NCBI GenBank assembly: GCA_030638405.1
Contig: DAOWER010000221.1
Coordinates: 1 to 19,932, forward strand
Origin: Candidatus Eiseniibacteriota bacterium
GTDB taxonomy: Bacteria > Joyebacterota > Joyebacteria > Joyebacterales > Joyebacteraceae
Reading direction: 5' to 3'
Length of the DNA stretch: 19,932 nucleotides
Of this stretch, positions 15,158 to 19,932 are shown piece after piece (the first letter of the stretch is position 1; every line of letters starts with the position of its first letter). The notes under the pieces were generated by a model that saw only the letters and a program-made list of their open reading frames with translations, did not search any database and was not told the DNA's origin. The translations under genes were made by a program, and so were the position numbers.

Positions 15158-16180
15158 TTGCGCCAGACTGAACAGCACAGAGGATTGATAGGACTGGACA
15201 TAGGTTCTACCTCGGTCAAGCTCGTTGAGCTCTCGGGCAAACCCGGTTCTTTCGCGTTGGAGAACATCGCGGTGGTCGCCGTTCCCGATGACGCCTCCAG
15301 CAGCGCCTACGGCCAGGCCATCTCCCTCGCGCTCGAGGGTAAGGAACTCCAGACGGACCGCGTCGCCACCTCTGCCAGCGGCCGGAAGGTGGCCGTGCGG
15401 GGCATGAGGTTCCCGGCGCTCTCGGGCAAGGAGCTCGTCGGGGCGATTCGATACGAAGGCAGTCAGGTCATCGCCTTCGACATTGAGGACGCGTACTGTG
15501 ACCACTGCGTCATCGAATCCAGCGATCCCCACACCGAACTGATGGACATCCTGTTCGTGGTCGCCCGCAAGGAGGCCATCGATTTCAAGACCCACGTTAT
15601 TGAGGGAGCCGGGCTGGAGCCGCGCGTCGTCGGAGTGGACGCACTGATGCTCCTGAATGCGCTGTTTCAGAGGGACGATCTGCCTGAGACGGTCGGTGTG
15701 GTCAACATCGGGGCGGCCAACACGAGCATAGGTATCGCGCGTCGGGACTCGGTCCCGTTCGTCAGGGACGTCGACGTAGCCGGCAACAGTTACACGGAAG
15801 CCATCGCCGCTGCCATGTCCATCGAGATTGACGAGGCCGAGAAGATCAAGATCACTGATCCCGACCACGATGCCACGACCATCCGTGCCACACAGCACGT
15901 TACCCGGCATCTGGTGAACCAGGTCTCCCGGTCACTCATGTACTACCAGACTAGGGGGCAGGGAACCCCGGTCGATGCGCTCTACCTGTGCGGGGGTTCT
16001 TCCAGCCTGCCGGCGGTGGAGCAGGACATTGCGAAGACCCTTGGGATACCTGTCGAGCATTGGAGTCCGCTGGAGCAGGTGTCTGTCGACGATGCGCGGT
16101 TCGATGCGGGCGCGGTGGCGAAGCTCTCACCCGTCACATCGCTGGCGGCCGCGCTGGCCATGAAACCGGACCCGAACTAG
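15158..16180 (+). CDS. pilM: Type IV pilus assembly protein PilM (actin-like ATPase)
   Basis: The protein has 340 residues, close to the usual 350. PilM is a cytoplasmic actin/FtsA-like protein that binds the N-terminal tail of PilN and links the motor to the PilNOP alignment complex. The phosphate-1 motif is 'GLIGLDIGSTSVKLVEL' (about residues 9-25), the phosphate-2 region 'VGVVNIGAANTSIGIARRDS', and the adenosine motif 'ALYLCGGSSSLPAVEQDIA'. The start is a TTG at 15158, 8 bases after GGGGGAG; the frame is open further upstream but overlaps the pilin gene, and no nearer ATG exists. The gene follows the second pilin by 53 bases and is only 3 bases from pilN, so it heads a tight pilM-N-O-P-Q-D operon. 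Confidence 0.94.
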   Translation: MRQTEQHRGLIGLDIGSTSVKLVELSGKPGSFALENIAVVAVPDDASSSAYGQAISLALEGKELQTDRVATSASGRKVAVRGMRFPALSGKELVGAIRYEGSQVIAFDIEDAYCDHCVIESSDPHTELMDILFVVARKEAIDFKTHVIEGAGLEPRVVGVDALMLLNALFQRDDLPETVGVVNIGAANTSIGIARRDSVPFVRDVDVAGNSYTEAIAAAMSIEIDEAEKIKITDPDHDATTIRATQHVTRHLVNQVSRSLMYYQTRGQGTPVDALYLCGGSSSLPAVEQDIAKTLGIPVEHWSPLEQVSVDDARFDAGAVAKLSPVTSLAAALAMKPDPN

Positions 16181-16183
16181 ACC

Positions 16184-16804
16184 ATGTACGATGTCAACTT
16201 CATAGGACAGAGAATAGTGCCGGAGAGCCAGAGGAAGGCCGTGCTGATTGTCGCGGCCGCCGCTGGGCTTGCCCTCGGCCTGACCCTGCTGAGCCTCGGC
16301 ATGGTCTCGCTGGCGGACATCAAGGTCTCGGATGCCTACGCGTCGGAGACCACCGAGCTGCAGAAGTCCGTTGCCTTGAGTTACCCGGATGTGCCTACGG
16401 GAGCTGAGCTGGAGGCCGCGATCGACAAGACGGAGCCGGTTCTCAGGGAAGTCGCGAAGCTCGTGGACCGTCGGACGCGCATGGCCCCGGTCCTTGAGAG
16501 GGTAGCCCTGGCCGTGCCGGACGGTGTGTGGCTCACTCGTGTCTCCGTGGCTGATCCAAGGACTTCCGAGGAGGAAAGCAGGGCCAGGGGGAAGGCCCGC
16601 TCATACAGGGGCATCATTATTGAGGGCGTCGCACTGGCTGGTAGTGGACCGGAGGGGGACTTGTCCGTGAGCGCATTCGTGGACAGTCTCAAGAATGACC
16701 GGGAACTTGGCACCTACGTGCGGGACCTGGAGTTCATAGGAACCGGACTGAAGCAGGTCGGCGGGACGAGTGTGGTGGGCTTCGAGATATCCTGCCCCTT
16801 CTAG
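16184..16804 (+). CDS. pilN: Type IV pilus assembly protein PilN
   Basis: The protein has 206 residues, a bitopic inner-membrane protein of the alignment complex. It has a short cytoplasmic N-terminus, one membrane helix (about 19-41, 'AVLIVAAAAGLALGLTLLSL') and a periplasmic part with a coiled coil followed by a ferredoxin-like fold ('LERVALAVPDGVWLTRVSV', 'GIIIEGVAL', 'SVSAFVDSLKND'). The N-terminal tail that should bind PilM reads YDVNFIGQR, a divergent version of the usual INLLP-type motif. The ATG is 3 bases after the pilM stop, so translation is probably coupled. Confidence 0.92.
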   Translation: MYDVNFIGQRIVPESQRKAVLIVAAAAGLALGLTLLSLGMVSLADIKVSDAYASETTELQKSVALSYPDVPTGAELEAAIDKTEPVLREVAKLVDRRTRMAPVLERVALAVPDGVWLTRVSVADPRTSEEESRARGKARSYRGIIIEGVALAGSGPEGDLSVSAFVDSLKNDRELGTYVRDLEFIGTGLKQVGGTSVVGFEISCPF

Positions 16805-16856
16805 CGGGCTGTGGTACAGACCGGCAATCGGCTCAGGTCGACGAGCGGGAGTAACT

Positions 16857-17810
16857 GTGACGACACCGATGGAAAACGAAAACGACATGGCCAGCGCGGA
16901 GGACGTTGCCGCCGAGCGGCCGTTCGAAGAAGCCGCAGCGGGTGAGGACACACCTGCGGGGGACGGCGCGGAGGACGTTGCCGCCGAGCGGCCGTTCGAA
17001 GAAGCTGCAGCGGGTGACGACACACCTGCCGACGACACACCTACGGGGGACGGCGCGGACCGGTCTGATGCGCTCCTGGAAGACTGTGACGCCCGTGCTG
17101 AATCCGCCGCGTCCGGCGAAGACACCCCTGAGGGTGCCGAGTGCCCCGACGACCCCGACGAACTCGTCGTAGTCGAAGGAGAGGAACAGGTCGGTCAGAC
17201 GGCGGCCGAATCAACTGAGCCGGAGGACCGGCCCGGGAGGCGCCCCGGAGCGGCGTCTGGCGTCGCCGCGAAGGTGCGTTCGCACAGGTTCAGTCAGGTC
17301 GTACTCTTGCGTCCGAACTCGGTGGGAAGGGTGGCCATACTCTCTGCCGTGAGCTATGTGGTCGCGGTCGGGGCCGCCTACTTCCTCATCGCGCAGCCAC
17401 TGAGCAACCGGCTTCACAACGTCGGGGAGAGAATGTCGATGCTGCACGATGTCACGGTGATCGAGCAGGCGAACGCGGCGCTGGTGTCGTTCACAGATGG
17501 GCTGATGACGGGTGACCAGCGCCTGACCGTGATGTCCGAGTTCGGTCTCATGGCCAAGGATACCGGCGTCAAGCTGATCGGCGACCCCGAGCTTCTTATG
17601 CCGCGAGAGGTCTCCAAGCTGGTGGTCGAGTACCCGGCGCGGCTCAGGATCAAGGGCACATACCACGAGATCGGGACGTTTCTCTCTCTGCTCGAGAGCT
17701 CACCGAGGTTCGTGCAGGTAGAGGAAGTCGAGATACTATCGGATATGGACAGCAGGGCGGGCGACAGCGAGGCGACGGTGCTCCTCGCGCTCGCGTCATG
17801 GGGGGAATAG
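16857..17810 (+). CDS. pilO: Type IV pilus assembly protein PilO with long acidic N-terminal tail
   Basis: The protein has 317 residues, against about 200 for ordinary PilO. A GTG at 16857 with GCGGGAG five bases upstream is the preferred start; an ATG at 16869 lacks a ribosome site, and an earlier GTG at 16770 would overlap pilN. Residues 1-150 form a cytoplasmic, Asp/Glu/Ala/Pro-rich, probably disordered tail with a 24-residue tandem duplication (EDVAAERPFEEAAAG in both copies). The PilO core follows: a membrane helix about 155-178 ('AILSAVSYVVAVGAAYFLIA'), a coiled coil about 180-215, and a ferredoxin-like domain with 'RLRIKGTYHEIGTFLSLLES' and 'FVQVEEVEILS', which is typical of PilO. PilO pairs with PilN in the periplasm. 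The extra tail would face the cytoplasm beside PilM. Confidence 0.9.
   Translation: MTTPMENENDMASAEDVAAERPFEEAAAGEDTPAGDGAEDVAAERPFEEAAAGDDTPADDTPTGDGADRSDALLEDCDARAESAASGEDTPEGAECPDDPDELVVVEGEEQVGQTAAESTEPEDRPGRRPGAASGVAAKVRSHRFSQVVLLRPNSVGRVAILSAVSYVVAVGAAYFLIAQPLSNRLHNVGERMSMLHDVTVIEQANAALVSFTDGLMTGDQRLTVMSEFGLMAKDTGVKLIGDPELLMPREVSKLVVEYPARLRIKGTYHEIGTFLSLLESSPRFVQVEEVEILSDMDSRAGDSEATVLLALASWGE
16894..17040 (+). repeat. 72-bp tandem repeat in the pilO 5' region
   Basis: Copies begin at 16894 and 16966 and differ at only two or three positions over about 64 bases (one silent C/T change, one Glu/Asp change). A further partial echo, GACGACACACCT, recurs at 17015-17038. The period is 24 codons, so the frame is kept. 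The near identity suggests a recent duplication. Confidence 0.85.
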
Positions 17811-17813
17811 GGT

Positions 17814-18353
17814 TTGGGCCTGACACTGCCGAAGAACGTAAGCGTGAAATTCGACCGCCTGCAGGGCAAGGGCAAGCTCGCAGTCGCCACCTGCACCGCG
17901 ATCATCGCGGTGACGATGGCAATCGTGACGTTCACGTCGGGAGAGAGCAACCTGGATGAACTGAGCGCCGCGGGCGGGGCTGACTGGGCTGGACCCGTAG
18001 GCCTTCTGGATACGGACTACCAGCACCTTGTGACCGCGGGGAAGATCGCGGGAATCGTCAGGACCGATGCCTACGCGTCGGACGGCGTCAGGGACCCGAT
18101 GGTTGCACCGAGCGGCGCGTTGGCGGCCAGGCCGTCGTCGACCCAGAGGGAGACGAGGGCGCCCGCGCAGGTGAGACTCCCAAACATGTGGCTTTCCGGC
18201 ATCATCTGGGATTCGGAAAATCCCATTGTGATGATAGATGGTCTTGACCTCCACGTCGGAGATTCGGTTCAGGGAGCAAGGGTCGTGGAGATCAGAATGG
18301 ACAGTGTGGTTCTGTCGTACAAGTCCAAGCGGTACGTGCTGACCGTTGAATAA
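17814..18353 (+). CDS. pilP: Type IV pilus assembly protein PilP
   Basis: The protein has 179 residues from a TTG at 17814, 3 bases after the pilO stop and downstream of a G-run that can act as ribosome site. PilP bridges the PilN/PilO complex to the periplasmic domains of the secretin PilQ. A basic stretch and one hydrophobic helix (about 22-40, 'LAVATCTAIIAVTMAIVTF') come first. A long flexible linker holds 'GVRDPMVAPSG', the usual D-P-hydrophobic-x-P signature. The C-terminal beta domain (about 120-179) reads 'LSGIIWDSENPIVMIDGLDL' and 'VGDSVQGARVVEIRMDSVVL', which is characteristic of PilP. Classical PilP is a lipoprotein, but here the cysteine (VATC) does not fit a lipobox well, so a membrane anchor is more likely. 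Confidence 0.9.
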   Translation: MGLTLPKNVSVKFDRLQGKGKLAVATCTAIIAVTMAIVTFTSGESNLDELSAAGGADWAGPVGLLDTDYQHLVTAGKIAGIVRTDAYASDGVRDPMVAPSGALAARPSSTQRETRAPAQVRLPNMWLSGIIWDSENPIVMIDGLDLHVGDSVQGARVVEIRMDSVVLSYKSKRYVLTVE

Positions 18354-18358
18354 GGAGG
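18352..18358 (+). promoter_or_regulatory. Strong ribosome binding site of pilQ overlapping the pilP stop
   Basis: AAGGAGG overlaps the TAA of pilP (18351-18353) and lies 6 bases before the pilQ ATG at 18365. A second in-frame ATG follows directly at 18368. The layout suggests translational coupling between pilP and pilQ. Confidence 0.8.
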
Positions 18359-18364
18359 TCTGTT

Positions 18365-19780
18365 ATGATGGTCCGGAAATCTGGATTCTCGCGATACCGC
18401 TCCGCCACCATCGCCACCGTGCTGGTCGCCCTGTTGTGCGTGACCTGCTCGACGGCGTGGTCGCAGGAGGCGGACGCGGCCGATGTGGGGACGACGGGTT
18501 ACAGCCCGAGGATATCCCTGAACCTGCAGAACGTGACGCTGGGCGCAGTGCTCAAGGTCATGACGCAGAAGACGGGCATCAACTTCCTCATCGGCAGTGA
18601 CCTCACCGGGAAGACCATCAACGTCTACTTGGAAGACGTCCTGGTCGAGGACGCCCTGGCGGCGATAATGAAGGCCAACGGCCTGTGGTACACGCGCCAG
18701 AAGGGCACGAACATCTACGTGATCATGGAGTCGCCCGACGGGCCTCCGGTCAACACGATCACGCAGGTCTTCCACACGAACTACGCCGATGCCAAGCTGC
18801 TTGAGCCGACCGTTTCCGCGGTGCTCACAGAGGCCGGGCACATCGTGGTCGACCAGCGGACCAACGCGTTGGTCGTCTCGGACATACCCGAGAACATGAC
18901 GACTCTGGAATCCCTCGTGCGCGAGCTGGACAACCCCACGGGTCAGGTCCTGATTCAGGCCCAGATCGTCGAGGTCGCCGACGAAGCGGCTCTGGACCTG
19001 GGAGTCGAATGGGGCTTCAGTGACTACGACGAGGCCAGCGGTACGTCGTACGGCGCCGGCTTCAACAGAGTTCACTACTACGTCGATGAAACGGACGACT
19101 TGGGCAACGTCACTAAAGTCCTTGTTGAAGACAAGCTGATGGAAGGCGTTCTCGATCTCTCCTTCGGCCAGTGGCACTCGTTCATCGATGGATTCCAGGA
19201 CCTCAGTGGCCGCATACGTGCTATGAAGAGAGACGGTCTGCTCGAGATCCTGGCGGAGCCGCAGATACTGACCATGGACAATCAGTCGGCGGAGATCGCC
19301 ATCACATCGCACATTGCGATGGCGAAGAAGACGACCATCGCCAACGAGGGCACGGTGACCATCGAGCCGGTCTACGGAGACGTGGGAGTCATTCTCCGGG
19401 TCACTCCGAACGTCAACAACGACGACTTCGTGACCATGACGATCGAGCCGGAGGTCAGCTCTGCGTCGAGGTCGGCCTACTTCCCGGACGAGGCGGTCGA
19501 CACGAGGAAGCGGACGGCCAGGACGACCGTGATGGCCCGGGACGGCGAGACCATCGTCATAGGCGGTCTGGTGCGCAAGGACATCATCGAGAACCACTTC
19601 AAGGTGCCGCTCCTTGGTGACATCCCGCTTCTCGGGCGTCTGTTCCGCAGGAGTATTGAGTCCGAGGTCAACTCCGAGGTCATCGTGTTCCTTACTCCGA
19701 GGATCATGAGTCCTGAGTCGCTGAAGCGGGTCGCCAAAGAGAAGATTGCCGTTGCCGACAGGCTGATGGAGGAGAACTAG
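18365..19780 (+). CDS. pilQ: Type IV pilus secretin PilQ (short form)
   Basis: The protein has 471 residues, with a signal peptide ending about residue 33 ('VLVALLCVTCSTAWSQ'). PilQ forms the outer-membrane pore through which the pilus emerges. An N0/STN-like domain covers about 45-125 ('ISLNLQNVTLGAVLKVMTQK', 'INVYLEDVLVEDALAAIM'). An N1/NolW-type domain follows ('ITQVFHTNYADAKLLEPTV', 'HIVVDQRTNALVVSDIPENM'). The secretin barrel runs from about 195 ('QVLIQAQIVEVADEAALDLG') and ends with 'DVGVILRVTPNVNNDDFVTM', 'GETIVIGGLVRKD' and 'VPLLGDIPLLGRLFRR', the standard secretin signature. Many PilQ proteins have 600-900 residues with AMIN domains before N0; those peptidoglycan-binding domains are absent here. 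The stop directly abuts the pilD start. Confidence 0.95.
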   Translation: MMVRKSGFSRYRSATIATVLVALLCVTCSTAWSQEADAADVGTTGYSPRISLNLQNVTLGAVLKVMTQKTGINFLIGSDLTGKTINVYLEDVLVEDALAAIMKANGLWYTRQKGTNIYVIMESPDGPPVNTITQVFHTNYADAKLLEPTVSAVLTEAGHIVVDQRTNALVVSDIPENMTTLESLVRELDNPTGQVLIQAQIVEVADEAALDLGVEWGFSDYDEASGTSYGAGFNRVHYYVDETDDLGNVTKVLVEDKLMEGVLDLSFGQWHSFIDGFQDLSGRIRAMKRDGLLEILAEPQILTMDNQSAEIAITSHIAMAKKTTIANEGTVTIEPVYGDVGVILRVTPNVNNDDFVTMTIEPEVSSASRSAYFPDEAVDTRKRTARTTVMARDGETIVIGGLVRKDIIENHFKVPLLGDIPLLGRLFRRSIESEVNSEVIVFLTPRIMSPESLKRVAKEKIAVADRLMEEN

Positions 19781-19932
19781 TTGACGGAAGCGGCCCTCTT
19801 CATCATTGGGTCCATAGTCGGGAGCTTTCTCAACGTAGTCATCTATCGGGTGCCGCGAGGCGAGTCCATTGTCAGGCCACCATCGGCCTGCCCCGCCTGC
19901 GGCACCCGTCTTCGTGCACGAGACAACATTCC
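19781..19932 (+). CDS. pilD: Prepilin peptidase PilD, N-terminal part (cut by window edge)
   Basis: Fifty codons are visible from a TTG that starts immediately after the pilQ stop, with GGAGGAG six bases upstream inside the pilQ end. The sequence holds the family's N-terminal signature: 'IIGSIVGSFLNVVIYRVPRG', 'ESIVRPPSACPACGTRLRAR' and 'DNIP'. The two cysteines of a CxxC are present; a second CxxC would be expected just beyond the edge. PilD is the membrane aspartyl protease that removes prepilin leaders, such as those of the two pilins here, and N-methylates the new N-terminus. Its aspartates lie outside the window and cannot be checked. Confidence 0.92.
   Translation, partial: MTEAALFIIGSIVGSFLNVVIYRVPRGESIVRPPSACPACGTRLRARDNI

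Overview
The window is GC-rich bacterial chromosome, densely packed with genes and with no tRNA, rRNA, CRISPR array or insertion sequence that I can see. The gene content fits a Gram-negative organism: a secretin (PilQ), the PilMNOP alignment complex, and secreted Asp-box beta-propeller and lamin-tail proteins. The Asp-box protein resembles those common in FCB-superphylum and related candidate lineages, but I cannot place the organism further. Alternative starts are frequent: TTG and GTG outnumber what I would expect, especially in the pilus operon.

Left part (1-8025). A large exported Asp-box (BNR) propeller protein runs off the left edge on the minus strand. A small exported lamin-tail-domain protein lies divergent to it. 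Next come kbl (glycine C-acetyltransferase) on the plus strand, a membrane-anchored von Willebrand A protein with an FHA-like C-terminus, and an SDR-type L-threonine 3-dehydrogenase on the minus strand. Kbl and the dehydrogenase together would convert threonine to glycine plus acetyl-CoA. A perfect 15-bp hairpin separates the convergent vWA and dehydrogenase genes. A 108-residue conserved-looking protein of unknown function follows, behind a promoter with a perfect TATAAT.

Right part (about 8100 to the right edge). This is a nearly complete type IV pilus locus: an HD-GYP response regulator (probable cyclic-di-GMP phosphodiesterase), pilB, pilT, pilC, two major-pilin-like genes with what looks like the decayed 3' end of a third between them, then pilM, pilN, pilO, pilP, pilQ and the start of pilD (prepilin peptidase), cut by the right edge. 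All functions for assembly (PilB, PilC, PilMNOP), retraction (PilT), the outer-membrane pore (PilQ) and pilin processing (PilD) are present; minor pilins and a PilS/PilR-type activator are not in the window.

The most interesting regulatory pattern is a series of sigma-54 (-24/-12) promoter-like sites with exact GG-N10-GC spacing. They lie upstream of the HD-GYP gene, pilB, pilT and, less certainly, the second pilin and the vWA gene. Together they suggest one RpoN regulon joining cyclic-di-GMP turnover, pilus motors, pilins and perhaps the vWA protein. Other oddities are a shortened PilB N-terminus, a roughly 150-residue acidic, internally duplicated cytoplasmic tail on PilO, a 15-bp minisatellite at the start of the HD-GYP protein, and a short PilQ with no AMIN domain.
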